This document shows positions 31,036-39,523 of a stretch of 64,000 nt of DNA, piece after piece (within the stretch, counting starts at the first letter, position 1; the number at the start of each line of letters is the position of its first letter). Where the stretch lies: assembly GCA_016934035.1 (NCBI GenBank), contig JAFGTP010000066.1, positions 61,875 to 125,874 on the forward strand, read 5' to 3'. The notes under the pieces were generated by a model, which saw only the letters and a program-made list of their open reading frames with translations, ran no database searches and was not told the DNA's origin. The position numbers and the translations under genes are program-made. The stretch comes from Fidelibacterota bacterium (lineage in GTDB: Bacteria; Fidelibacterota; UBA2242; JAFGTP01).

Positions 31036-31040
31036 GGAGG
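31036..31040 (+). promoter_or_regulatory. Shine-Dalgarno site that sets the clpB start
   Basis: GGAGG lies five bases before the ATG at 31046. A GTG at 31034 is in the same frame but would overlap this site, so the ATG is preferred. Confidence 0.75.
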
Positions 31041-31045
31041 ACATT

Positions 31046-33661
31046 ATGATTTCTTTTGATAAACTGACGATCAAAGCCCAGGAAATAATTAAAGAATCGA
31101 TTCAATCAGCCCAAAATCTTTCGCAACAACAAATTCAGCCCGAACATATCCTCTTCAGCCTTCTGACGGTTGAGGACAATGTCGGTCTTGTCATTTTAAA
31201 AAAAATAGCCGGGAACATCAATGCACTGGGGAACGCTTTGCAATCCAGGATAGAAAGCTTTCCCAAATTATCCGGTGGTATTGGTCAGCCATATTTAAGC
31301 CCGGACTCTGAAAAAATGCTCAATTCAGCTGCAAAATTGGCAGAAGATTTCAATGACGAATATCTTAGTGCGGAACATTTACTTCTGGCCCTTGAAAAAA
31401 CGGCCAAAAACGAACTCAGGCAAATCCTAAAATCCAATGGCATTAGTCATGAAAGCATTTTAAACGCTCTGAAAAATATTCGGGGATCACAGACCATTAA
31501 TGATCAGGAGCCGGAAAACAAATACCAGGCCCTCAAAAGATATTGCCGAGACCTCAACGACCTGGCCAAAAAAGGAAAATTAGACCCCGTCATCGGTCGT
31601 GATGATGAAATCCGGCGGACACTGCAGGTCCTTTCCAGAAGGACCAAAAACAATCCGATCCTGGTTGGTAATCCCGGTGTTGGAAAAACCGCCATTGCTG
31701 AGGGACTCGCTTTGCGAATCGTCTCCGGTGATGTCCCTGAAACAATTCGCAACAAACGCATTCTCTCCCTTGATATGGGAGCATTGATCGCCGGAGCAAA
31801 ATTCAGGGGTGAATTTGAAGAAAGACTAAAAACAGTGATTAAGGAAGTTGGTGAATCTGATGACAGTATTGTGCTGTTCATTGATGAAATCCATACCGTT
31901 GTTGGCGCCGGTGCAGCTGAAGGGGCTGTCAACGCCTCCAACCTCCTAAAACCGGCCCTGGCTAGGGGAGAATTGCGCTGTATCGGAGCCACGACTTTTG
32001 ACGAATATCAAAAATATATCGAAAAAGACAAAGCCCTGGAACGTAGATTTCAACCGGTCCAGGTCAATGAACCCAGCGTCGAGGACACTATCGCAATTCT
32101 TCGCGGAATCAAAGATAAATATGAAATCCATCATGGTATTCGCATCAAAGACAGCGCGATTGTTGCATCTGTCGAATTATCCGATCGCTATATTGCTGAC
32201 AGATTTTTACCCGATAAGGCCATTGATTTGATGGATGAGGCTGCCAGTCGTTTAAAACTGGAAGTCGATTCCACTCCGGCCGAATTAGATGAATTGCAGC
32301 GAAAAATCAACCAGATGGAGGTCGCCCTTCGCGCATTGCAAAAGGAAAATGACCACAAACAATCCCGCGAACGTTTGACAGAAATTCAAAAAGAACTACC
32401 GGAATTAAAAGAGAAAGCTGCGGCTGTCCGGTTTGAATGGGAATCAGAAAAAGCCATCATTACTGATGTCAATGAATTGAAAAAACAAATTGACGAAACC
32501 AAAGGGGAAACAGAACGGGCCGAACGCAATGGCGATTGGGAAAAAGTAGCGCAACTCAAACATTCCAAACTGCCGTCTCTGCATCAGCAATTGGAAAATA
32601 AAAAAGAGGAACTGGCTAAAAAACAGGGAAATAAGAAATTTATCCGCGAAGAAGTGTCCGAAGAAGATATCGCTGATATTATCTCAAAATGGACTCATAT
32701 TCCCGTTACAAAACTGGTGGAAAGTGAAAAACAGGTGCTTTTGAAGCTGGAAGAAAAACTTCACCAGCGGGTCGTCGGCCAGGAGAAAGCCATCCAGGCC
32801 GTATCCAATTCTGTTCGAAGAGCCAGGGCCGGCCTCCAGGACAGAAACCGCCCTCTGGCATCTTTTATCTTCACCGGCCCTACTGGTATCGGTAAAACAG
32901 AACTTGCCAAAGCTCTGGCAGAATTTCTCTTCAGCGATGAAAGTGCTCTCGTCAGAATTGATATGTCCGAATATATGGAACGTCATGCTGTAGCAAAGTT
33001 GATCGGCGCTCCCCCCGGATATGTTGGTTATGACGAAGGCGGACAGTTGACGGAAGCCATTCGACGCCATCCTTATTCTGTCATTTTGCTGGATGAAATT
33101 GAAAAAGCCCATTACGATGTATTTAATCTGCTGCTCCAGGTTTTGGATGACGGAAGGCTGACCGACAGCAAAGGAAGAGTTGTCGATTTTACCAATGCGC
33201 TGCTGATCATGACTTCAAATCTCGGCTCCCACCTGATTTCACGCCATACAAGCGATCTAAATGCTGAAAATCTGGACGCCAAATATTTAGCCATCCATGA
33301 CACAGTGATGAATGAATTGAAAAACCATCTGAAACCTGAATTTTTAAACAGGATTGATGAAACTATCGTTTTTACACCGCTCCTGCCCCATGAAATTGAA
33401 GATATTGTCAGAATTCAAATCCGGCGGGTAAAAAAAATGACGGAACAACAGAATATTGAAATTGACTTCAGCGCTTCCGCCATCAAATTTCTGGCGGAAA
33501 AAAGTTGGGACCCTGTTTTCGGGGCACGACCAGTGAAACGAAATATTCAGCACTTTGTGCTGGACCCAATGTCGGAATTAATTTTATCCGGAAAATTGAT
33601 TGCAGGGAAAAAACTGGTTATTGATTCTGATGGTAAAAAATTAGATTTTGATGTGAAATAA
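31046..33661 (+). CDS. clpB: ATP-dependent disaggregase ClpB
   Basis: The protein has 871 residues, the usual length for ClpB. It shows the Clp N-terminal repeat domain (1-145), AAA module 1 with Walker A GNPGVGKT near 207, and the middle coiled coil (about 400-525) that distinguishes ClpB from ClpA and ClpC. AAA module 2 has Walker A GPTGIGKT near 610, followed by the C-terminal small domain with GARPVKR. It is a hexameric cytoplasmic chaperone that works with DnaK to extract proteins from aggregates. It follows the Omp85 gene by 18 bases. No CIRCE-type heat-shock element was seen. A strong hairpin terminator lies just downstream. Confidence 0.97.
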   Translation: MISFDKLTIKAQEIIKESIQSAQNLSQQQIQPEHILFSLLTVEDNVGLVILKKIAGNINALGNALQSRIESFPKLSGGIGQPYLSPDSEKMLNSAAKLAEDFNDEYLSAEHLLLALEKTAKNELRQILKSNGISHESILNALKNIRGSQTINDQEPENKYQALKRYCRDLNDLAKKGKLDPVIGRDDEIRRTLQVLSRRTKNNPILVGNPGVGKTAIAEGLALRIVSGDVPETIRNKRILSLDMGALIAGAKFRGEFEERLKTVIKEVGESDDSIVLFIDEIHTVVGAGAAEGAVNASNLLKPALARGELRCIGATTFDEYQKYIEKDKALERRFQPVQVNEPSVEDTIAILRGIKDKYEIHHGIRIKDSAIVASVELSDRYIADRFLPDKAIDLMDEAASRLKLEVDSTPAELDELQRKINQMEVALRALQKENDHKQSRERLTEIQKELPELKEKAAAVRFEWESEKAIITDVNELKKQIDETKGETERAERNGDWEKVAQLKHSKLPSLHQQLENKKEELAKKQGNKKFIREEVSEEDIADIISKWTHIPVTKLVESEKQVLLKLEEKLHQRVVGQEKAIQAVSNSVRRARAGLQDRNRPLASFIFTGPTGIGKTELAKALAEFLFSDESALVRIDMSEYMERHAVAKLIGAPPGYVGYDEGGQLTEAIRRHPYSVILLDEIEKAHYDVFNLLLQVLDDGRLTDSKGRVVDFTNALLIMTSNLGSHLISRHTSDLNAENLDAKYLAIHDTVMNELKNHLKPEFLNRIDETIVFTPLLPHEIEDIVRIQIRRVKKMTEQQNIEIDFSASAIKFLAEKSWDPVFGARPVKRNIQHFVLDPMSELILSGKLIAGKKLVIDSDGKKLDFDVK

Positions 33662-33663
33662 TA

Positions 33664-33738
33664 TTTTCAAACCACCTTTGAAAAGGACTCCCATGGCGGA
33701 CATACAGACTATAGACTTTGAAAAGGTGGTTTTTTTAT
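33664..33738 (+). terminator. clpB terminator with overlapping alternative hairpin
   Basis: AAACCACCTTT (33669-33679) pairs perfectly with AAAGGTGGTTT (33722-33732), and a run of T follows: a rho-independent terminator with an unusually long 42-base loop. The left arm overlaps a second perfect hairpin, TTTTCAAA (33664-33671) with TTTGAAAA (33677-33684), so the two stems cannot form together. CTTTGAAAAGG occurs twice (33676 and 33716). The loop carries a 15-codon ORF (33693-33740) with AAGGA in front. Confidence 0.75.
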
Positions 33739-33766
33739 AACATATCTTTAAAATTTCTGCTTTTGA

Positions 33767-33931
33767 TTATTCCCTTTTCATAATCAAAAATTTTTTTTCA
33801 TATCTCTCATCCCGTTGCGGCTCATTTTTTTCATCATGGTCAATACTATTCATCAGGGAGCCGATGACCAATAATTTTTCCTGGGGTTTGAGTTCCAGTG
33901 CCCATTGAATGATTTGTTCCGTAATATGCAT
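33767..33931 (-). CDS. Small protein, possibly addiction-module-component-like
   Basis: A 54-residue ORF starts at ATG 33931: MHITEQIIQWALELKPQEK, then a LLVIGSLMNSID segment and a basic, charged tail. The first half (helix, short turn, L-x-x-x-L-L/M-x-S-I/L-D) resembles the short PF09720 addiction-module component family, but the tail does not show that family's usual C-terminal Trp/Arg motif. It lies 64 bases downstream of the ImuB-like gene on the same strand. No toxin partner such as RelE/ParE is adjacent. The ORF could be a truncated relative or spurious. Confidence 0.4.
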   Translation of the reverse strand: MHITEQIIQWALELKPQEKLLVIGSLMNSIDHDEKNEPQRDERYEKKFLIMKRE

Positions 33932-33995
33932 AAATTCCTCTTTATTTGATGATTATCTTATCCTTCCCGAAGCCGGCTGGTATCAATTTCCCATT

Positions 33996-35201
33996 TCAGT
34001 TAAAACCCGAAAAACCGGTATGACTGTTACTCTTTCCAGGAACAGTTCTATCCGGAATGCGCAATTCCACTGCTTTTTTGATGCAGCTAAAGCCGTATTT
34101 GTCCCGCAACCGGTCAAGGGTCCTGGAAATGTCATCGGGCTTTGATTTTTCAAACAGGCTCAACTGGTGAACTGCCGGCTGAAATTTGCAGGCATCAATC
34201 ATGATGGAACGGACCCTGTTACGGCGATAATTGGCTTTTTGGAACAGGTTCCGGCAAGTGACAGAAATGGTATCATTATCATTCTTTGGAAGCGACGTTG
34301 TGCGGGTGTTTTTAAATCCGTCACTGTAGTGCACTTCCAGGCTCAGTTTACCCGCCACCTGGTTGCGTTTGCGCAACTCATAGCCCAGTTGCTCCGACAG
34401 ACGAACCAGCACTGCATCCAGGATTTCCGTATCATTGGTATCCTCCTGAAGCACGGTCTGCCGAATGATGTGGTCCAGCAATTGGGGTGGCTGGACTATA
34501 GAATGGTCCTCACCGTGGGATTCCTGTCTGATCCGGCGGTAATTATCGGCAAAAAGGATGCGGCCGGCGGTTTCATCATCGGTGAGTTTCTGGATTTCCT
34601 GAACCTTTTGCAAATAGAGAAAGCGAATAATCTTTTCCGCCCTGCGGTCCTGCAGGGCAGGCAGCACATTCGGTTGCAAAGGAGCCAAAAAACCGGATTC
34701 ATTGCCTTTATTGACGCGATAGATGGGCTCATTCACCACAGCTGTAGAAATATGACTTACCAACTTATTAACGCTGATTCCTACGCGATTTTTCATGGCG
34801 GCCCGGTCATTGATATCCCTGAAAATTTTATAGCCGGCCTGGGTGGCATCCTTGTAAATATTTTGCATTCCGGACATATCCAGATAATACTGTCCGAAAT
34901 TTCCCGGTTCAATAATCGGAGAATAATATTTCAGTAATTTATAAATGTAATTGTGAATTTTTTTGTAAAGCCGTTCATTGAAGGGCAACATTTTAACATG
35001 ATGTGACATTTTTCTGGCCAGTGACACTTTCATGCCCGGGTAAAAGCCCTCCTCCTCAGCTTCCCGTGATAAACTGACCACAGTGCCATTCTGATTGGCT
35101 GATGAAATAATGGCTACAGGATACTCAACCAAAGTCCTGTCCACCATCTGCTCGGCCTGCAATTCAAAATCCTTGAGTCTGATGTGAAAAACAGAGTTCA
35201 T
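33996..35201 (-). CDS. ImuB-like inactive Y-family DNA polymerase
   Basis: This 401-residue protein follows the Y-family (Pol IV/UmuC) layout, but the catalytic carboxylates are gone. The usual DxD near residues 8-10 is Arg8/Lys10 (HIRLKDF), and the SIDE motif is NFGQ at 101-104, which would place Gly and Gln where Pol IV has Asp103 and Glu104. The C-terminus retains a perfect beta-clamp-binding motif, QLSLF (346-350), and a typical family tail (YGFSCIKKAVEL). This combination matches ImuB, the non-catalytic hub of the SOS mutasome. It lies 82 bases downstream of lexA on the same strand, so SOS control is likely. No imuA or dnaE2 is visible nearby. Confidence 0.8.
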   Translation of the reverse strand: MNSVFHIRLKDFELQAEQMVDRTLVEYPVAIISSANQNGTVVSLSREAEEEGFYPGMKVSLARKMSHHVKMLPFNERLYKKIHNYIYKLLKYYSPIIEPGNFGQYYLDMSGMQNIYKDATQAGYKIFRDINDRAAMKNRVGISVNKLVSHISTAVVNEPIYRVNKGNESGFLAPLQPNVLPALQDRRAEKIIRFLYLQKVQEIQKLTDDETAGRILFADNYRRIRQESHGEDHSIVQPPQLLDHIIRQTVLQEDTNDTEILDAVLVRLSEQLGYELRKRNQVAGKLSLEVHYSDGFKNTRTTSLPKNDNDTISVTCRNLFQKANYRRNRVRSIMIDACKFQPAVHQLSLFEKSKPDDISRTLDRLRDKYGFSCIKKAVELRIPDRTVPGKSNSHTGFSGFN

Positions 35202-35283
35202 AATGATTGGTAATTTATATCCGTGAAAATCTGCGTTAATCCGCGGCTGAAAAGAGAATTGTCATTATATACAAATCGGCGGC

Positions 35284-35898
35284 TCATAATTTTCTCGTGC
35301 TATACTTTCTAAATACATAAAGCACTATACCATCGATGCGGAATTCATCTTCCGGGTCAACGTGAATGATATTAAACTTTGGATTTCTTGGATGAAGTTC
35401 GACGTGATTGTTTTTGGGGACATAACGTTTCAGGGTTGCCTCATTGTTGACGAAAGCCACGACCGTATCGCCGGCATCGGCCGTAGCAGTCTTACGGATA
35501 ATGACAAAATCACCATCCTGGATATTATCATCGGTCATGGAGTTTCCTTTGACTTTCAGAACATAATTTTGCGGATGAATCCATGCGGTTGGCACTTCGA
35601 TCTCTTCCCTGTTCTCAAATTCTTCCAGCGGATATCCGGCAGCGATTTGTCCTAATAGCGGCAATGTATTTTCCACCTGCTGATGTACGACTTCCAACGC
35701 CCGCTTCTTGTTAAAACCACGGGTACGTTTCAGTAAGCCCGCTTGTTCCAGTTCCTGTACATACCAATTCACGGTTCCCGGCGATTTGATATCCAGCGCT
35801 TCCATGATCTCATTGAAGGTTGGCGCAAACCCATGTTCCGCATTATACTGGTCAATGAAGTCCATGAATTTTTTCTTTTTTGGTGATAGTTCTCTCAT
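35284..35898 (-). CDS. lexA: SOS-response repressor LexA
   Basis: The protein has 204 residues. The N-terminal winged helix (1-70) carries a recognition helix around SPGTVNWYVQELEQAGLL. The C-terminal S24 peptidase domain has the Ala87-Gly88 self-cleavage bond, the catalytic Ser120 (KGNSM) and Lys157 (TLKRY), all at the expected spacing. RecA filaments on damaged DNA trigger autocleavage and so release SOS genes. It is followed by an ImuB-like gene, which supports a real LexA rather than a phage repressor. Three evenly spaced repeats directly upstream (35943-35973) are the best candidate operator. Confidence 0.95.
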   Translation of the reverse strand: MRELSPKKKKFMDFIDQYNAEHGFAPTFNEIMEALDIKSPGTVNWYVQELEQAGLLKRTRGFNKKRALEVVHQQVENTLPLLGQIAAGYPLEEFENREEIEVPTAWIHPQNYVLKVKGNSMTDDNIQDGDFVIIRKTATADAGDTVVAFVNNEATLKRYVPKNNHVELHPRNPKFNIIHVDPEDEFRIDGIVLYVFRKYSTRKL

Positions 35899-35942
35899 AA
35901 TCTTCTACCTTTTTCTATCAATGCGAGTATCAAAAACTACTA

Positions 35943-35973
35943 CTAGTAAATTACCCGTAAATAATCTAGTAAA
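35943..35973 (-). promoter_or_regulatory. Candidate LexA operator: three phased TTTAC repeats
   Basis: On the lexA-coding strand TTTACTAG, TTTACGGG and TTTACTAG start at 11- and 12-base intervals, one helical turn apart (plus-strand copies at 35943-35950, 35954-35961 and 35966-35973). The outer copy nearest lexA also lies within the palindrome TACTAGTA (35941-35948). It does not match the Proteobacteria (CTGT-N8-ACAG) or Gram-positive (GAAC-N4-GTTC) boxes. Position, about 45 bases upstream of the start codon, fits an autoregulatory site. Confidence 0.4.
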
Positions 35974-36012
35974 GATTTTGAATAATGGAAAGGATAAATT
36001 TGAATAAAATTA

Positions 36013-36028
36013 TTGATCATTTGATCAA
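36013..36028. promoter_or_regulatory. Perfect palindrome TTGATCATTTGATCAA
   Basis: A 7+2+7 inverted repeat lies in the 221-base gap between lexA and the FISUMP pseudogene. It could be an operator for either side. The remainder of this gap is AT-rich with no other structure beyond the lexA repeats. Confidence 0.25.
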
Positions 36029-36119
36029 AGTCACAGTTCAAATATTTCACTTTCACTTTCCATATCATTCAAAAAAAATATTAAGTGTTACAGCATATCA
36101 GCAATAAGGATCAAAAAAA

Positions 36120-36640
36120 ATGAAACAGAATATTCTTTTACTATCGGCATTATTATTCTTTATAAATTGTGATTTTTTAACAGAACCAGAAAATTCCCCT
36201 TTTGAAACAGGAACCGTCAAAGATATTAATGGAAATGTTTACAAAACTGTCAAAATTGGCGATCAATGGTGAATGGTAGAAAACCTGAAAGTAACTCGCT
36301 ATCAAAATGATGATAAATAAGCAAATCTAAGTGATGCATCATCATACAGAAAATTAAAAATAGGCGCATGTTGTTATGAGAAAAAGAAAAAGTATGGTTG
36401 CTATTATAACAAATATGCAATACGAGATGAACGCAATTTAGCACCCAAAGGTTGGAGAATCCCTTCACACGAAGACTGGATGGAATTAGAGAGATATATT
36501 GAAATGTCTGAAAGAAATAATTAAAAAATACAACAGGGGCACAGATGAAGGAGATAAACTTAAAACAACAACAGGATGGGCAAGATAATGGAAATGGTAT
36601 CTTATCAAAAATTCTAAATATCAGTATATATAAATCCACA
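36120..36640 (+). pseudogene. Decayed FISUMP-type (TIGR02145) lipoprotein gene
   Basis: An ATG at 36120, preceded by AAGGA, opens a lipoprotein-like signal (LLFFINC-DF). It is followed by GTVKDINGNVYKTVKIG and further fragments of the Fibrobacter succinogenes major paralogous domain: MVENLKVTRYQN, NLAPKGWRIPSHEDWMELE and, after a frame change, GDKLKTTTGWA. The frame is broken by TGA at 36270, where the family has a second Trp, by a TAA after GDDK-like residues, by another TAA near 36522 and by a frameshift before the last block. With several independent lesions it is a dead gene. FISUMP proteins are surface or envelope proteins of FCB bacteria with unknown roles. Confidence 0.8.
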
Positions 36641-36685
36641 TTTAAAAAATTCCTGAACATTCAATAAATGTAATTGTATAACAAT

Positions 36686-36729
36686 TTGATTTTCGACATA
36701 AACTTCGTAATTTTAGTTTTGAACAAAAC
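36686..36729 (+). promoter_or_regulatory. Promoter and palindrome before the TIGR03546 gene
   Basis: TTGATT (36686-36691) and TAATTT (36708-36713) are separated by 16 bases. Immediately after lies the 14-base palindrome GTTTTGAACAAAAC (36716-36729), positioned about where transcription would start, and 14 bases before the start codon. It could be an operator. Confidence 0.4.
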
Positions 36730-36743
36730 AAAATTGAGGCGCT

Positions 36744-37265
36744 ATGTTTTTCATTAAGTTTTTAAAAAAAATCATCAAAGCATTAGGCAGTAATGCTTCT
36801 CCCAACCAACTAGCTTTTGGCTTTGCAATGGGAATGATATTAGGATTGACACCTTTTTGGAATATCCACAATTTGATCGTGATTTTCCTAATTGCGATCA
36901 TCAATGTCAATATCAGCACGGCATTACTGGCTCTGACGATATTTGGATTATTGGCACCGATTTTTGATGGATTATTTCATGTTTTCGGGTTGTCAATATT
37001 GAACACCGGACCTCTTCAGGGACTTTTCACCGGCATGTATGAAAATACATTTTTTGTACTGACCCGTTTCAACAACACGCTTGTCCTGGGTAGTTTTGTC
37101 ATCTCACTGGCAGCATTTGTCCCGGTATTTTTTGGATTTAAGATTTTTGCAAAATATTACCAGGAAAAATTACATCCGAAAGTGGAAAAATGGAAAATTA
37201 CAAAAATCCTGAAAAGTTCAAAAATCTTCAACCTTTTGAACACTGGATATAAACTCAAAAATTAG
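36744..37265 (+). CDS. TIGR03546 / DUF2062-like membrane protein
   Basis: The 173-residue protein opens with an amphipathic segment, then SPNQLAFGFAMGMILGLTP, the signature of the DUF2062/TIGR03546 group. About three or four hydrophobic helices follow (28-60, 60-80, 105-130) and a basic C-terminal tail. GAGG lies five bases before the ATG. Its gene is 10 bases upstream of a TIGR03545-type gene, the pairing these two families are known for. The function of the pair is not established; an envelope role is plausible from the membrane anchors of both. Confidence 0.75.
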   Translation: MFFIKFLKKIIKALGSNASPNQLAFGFAMGMILGLTPFWNIHNLIVIFLIAIINVNISTALLALTIFGLLAPIFDGLFHVFGLSILNTGPLQGLFTGMYENTFFVLTRFNNTLVLGSFVISLAAFVPVFFGFKIFAKYYQEKLHPKVEKWKITKILKSSKIFNLLNTGYKLKN

Positions 37266-37275
37266 GAGAGATACT

Positions 37276-39117
37276 TTGCGTTGGAAAGGAATTATTTTTA
37301 TTATCGTTATCATTGCTCTTTCTGCAGCAATGTATTTTATTTTCAGTGATCACTGGATTGAAACTCGGGTAGAAAAAGCATTGTCCTCTGCCAATGGAGC
37401 CAAAGTAGAGATAGACAATTTCAGGTTCTCCATTTTTAAATTATCATCAGGCTGGGACAAAATTCAGGTGGCCAATCCGGAACACCCCATGAAAAACCTC
37501 TTTGAAACCGGAAAAACTTCTATGAATATGGAATTCATGCCACTGATTCGACAAAAAATTGTAATTGACACTTTGCAATTGACTGAAGTGAAGACCAATA
37601 CTGACCGCACAACCAGTGGTGAGTTACCCAAAAAAAATCAAAAAGAAATAAAACAATCCGAACAATCTGATGGTTCGGGATTAATGAATAAAGCCGGTCA
37701 AAGATTAAAAGCCACCGGTGAAGAATATAAAAATATACGGTTGGAATCGATGAAGAGTGATCTCAATATTGATTCTATCATGCTGGCCATCGACCTCTCT
37801 TCTATCGAATATATCGATTCTGTAAAAAAAACCATGGAAGAAAAAGTTGCCCATTGGGAAGGCGTCATCAATGCCGATGATTTTCAAAAGGATTATAAAG
37901 CCCTTGAAAGCGAATTTGAAGAAATCAAAAAAATTGATCCCAAAGCCATCAAAACTGTTGACGATTTGAAAGCAGCCGTCAAAAAACTTGAAAAAACAAA
38001 AAAGAAATTTGACAAAGTTTATGATCAGGTGAAACAATACGAAGATGATTTCAACAAAGACTTAAAATCTGCAAGACTGGCAGCTGACGATATCGGGGAA
38101 AAGGTTAAAACCGATTATGCGGAAATTGAAAAAATGGCCAAAATTCCGAACATCGACACTAAAAATCTCGCAACATTTATTTTTGGCGAAACTGCCACAG
38201 GGAGTGTCAACAAATTCTTTGAAATTACCGAAAAAATCGCTTATTACAAGAAAAAACTCAGTTCCGTCAAATCCGAGAAGGAAAAGCCCAAACGAGGCAA
38301 AGGTCAGTATATTGAATTTTCCCAAAAATACAAATATCCTGACTTTTGGATAAAAAATATGATCCTTTCAGGAGAATTGCAGGACCAAACCCGTCTGGCT
38401 GGTAAAATAATCAACCTGACTTCAGACCCAAAATTAATCAATCAAATGACAGAAATATCTTTTTCAGGAAAACGACCGGACAACAGTGAGATTTCCGGAT
38501 TAGCCAATATTGATGACAGGTCGGAAAACTCCGTCGATACCTATCAATTTTCAATAGATGGCTTTTCAATCCAGAATTTTTCTCTCTCACAAACTGAACT
38601 TTTCCCCTATACCATCGCTAATGGAAGAGGAAAAATCAACAGCGGGGCCCGCATGGAAAAAGAAACTTACCTGGTGCAACTGGATTTTTTCGGCAGTAAT
38701 ATGATTTTTGAAAAAAAGAATGACGCCAAACCGCAGTCTGAGATTCAGAAATTCCTGGATCAATCCATTACAAATTTTCAAAATCTCGAGGTTCGTTGCA
38801 AATATTATGATGGAAAATTTGCCATCAAATCCAATATTGATGACCTTTTCAGCAAAGAGATCAAAAATTATCTGGATAAAAATATCACTGAAGCCAAGGC
38901 AAAAATTCACAAAGAAATCGACAACAGGATTAATAAAGCCACCCATGAATATGAGCAATACAATGCCTCAGCCATGAAAAATATTAAAGACAAACTCAAC
39001 CATTACAAAACCGAAATTGACCAGCATCGAAAAGAAATTGATGATAAAAAATCTGAAACAGAAAAAGAAATCAAGAAAAAAGGCGGAAAAGCATTGGATA
39101 ATCTGTTCAATTCCTGA
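37276..39117 (+). CDS. TIGR03545 family protein, AsmA-like membrane-anchored
   Basis: The 613-residue protein starts at TTG 37276, supported by AGGAGAG five to six bases upstream. A single N-terminal membrane anchor (5-24) is followed by an AsmA-like segment (SSANGAKVEIDNF, VDTLQL-type strands, 30-110). A long charged central region with helical, coiled-coil character lies at about 130-350, then a beta-rich part (about 360-540), then a Lys/Glu/Asp-rich coiled coil to the end. It is the usual partner of the TIGR03546 gene just upstream. A structural or lipid-related function in the periplasm is possible, but there is no direct evidence for a specific role. Confidence 0.75.
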   Translation: MRWKGIIFIIVIIALSAAMYFIFSDHWIETRVEKALSSANGAKVEIDNFRFSIFKLSSGWDKIQVANPEHPMKNLFETGKTSMNMEFMPLIRQKIVIDTLQLTEVKTNTDRTTSGELPKKNQKEIKQSEQSDGSGLMNKAGQRLKATGEEYKNIRLESMKSDLNIDSIMLAIDLSSIEYIDSVKKTMEEKVAHWEGVINADDFQKDYKALESEFEEIKKIDPKAIKTVDDLKAAVKKLEKTKKKFDKVYDQVKQYEDDFNKDLKSARLAADDIGEKVKTDYAEIEKMAKIPNIDTKNLATFIFGETATGSVNKFFEITEKIAYYKKKLSSVKSEKEKPKRGKGQYIEFSQKYKYPDFWIKNMILSGELQDQTRLAGKIINLTSDPKLINQMTEISFSGKRPDNSEISGLANIDDRSENSVDTYQFSIDGFSIQNFSLSQTELFPYTIANGRGKINSGARMEKETYLVQLDFFGSNMIFEKKNDAKPQSEIQKFLDQSITNFQNLEVRCKYYDGKFAIKSNIDDLFSKEIKNYLDKNITEAKAKIHKEIDNRINKATHEYEQYNASAMKNIKDKLNHYKTEIDQHRKEIDDKKSETEKEIKKKGGKALDNLFNS

Positions 39118-39179
39118 TTTTAAAAAGCCAAAAAAAAATTTGCAAAAAATAGCGTCTAACAACAGCCGGAAAGGGCCCC

Positions 39180-39434
39180 CTAAGAATTACTTGGGATTTT
39201 TGTGATCAACCGCTTGCTGACTGAACTCTTCAAATATTTTTCTCGTATTCTTGCATCTTCCCTTTTCCCGATTAATTTTGTGTAAATGACTTTATAGGGA
39301 ATGTGTCCTTTGGTATATCGAGATTTTCCTGAATTATGATATTTAAGCCGTTGTTCTACATTTTTACTCATACTTGTATAAAAGGTATCATCATTCAAAC
39401 ATTTTAAAACGTATACGTACCAAATGAATTTGAT
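39180..39434 (-). pseudogene. GIY-YIG nuclease-like ORF without a usable start codon
   Basis: The frame encodes a small GIY-YIG domain: WYVYVLKCLNDDTFY, then QRLKYHNSGKSRYTKG and REKYLKSS, with the conserved Arg and Glu. The second motif, normally YIG, reads YTS. Going upstream, no ATG, GTG or TTG occurs in frame between the domain and tRNA-Glu; the frame simply continues into the tRNA gene, which is not plausible coding sequence. Either the start is a rare ATT/ATC or the gene is a remnant. Intact members are single-domain nuclease-like proteins of unknown role. Confidence 0.5.
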
Positions 39435-39451
39435 TTTTACTGAGAGTTTTG

Positions 39452-39523
39452 TAGAGCATAGGGGAGTCGAACCCCTGTTACCGGCGTGAGAGGCCAGCGT
39501 CCTAACCACTAGACGAATGCTCC
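39452..39523 (-). tRNA. tRNA-Glu (anticodon CTC)
   Basis: The minus strand folds into a 72-base cloverleaf with acceptor GGAGCAT/ATGCTCT (one G-U pair), D-arm, anticodon stem CTGGC/GCCGG with loop CTCTCAC, and a T-arm with TTCGACT. CCA is not encoded. It reads GAG codons. Confidence 0.95.

Noticed and set aside
31034..31045. GTG at 31034 as the clpB start
   Set aside because: It overlaps the GGAGG ribosome-binding site that fits the ATG at 31046.
33996..34937. Long open frame on the plus strand opposite the ImuB-like gene (34167-34937)
   Set aside because: The minus-strand frame has clear Y-family motifs and clamp motif; the plus frame has no recognisable domain and is a shadow.
36270..36272. 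TGA at a conserved Trp codon suggested TGA read as Trp
   Set aside because: TGA is used as a normal stop elsewhere in the window (for example HK1), and the same pseudogene also has TAA stops and a frameshift.
39452..39509. N-terminal extension of the GIY-YIG frame
   Set aside because: Its sequence is the tRNA-Glu gene read as protein, so it is not coding.
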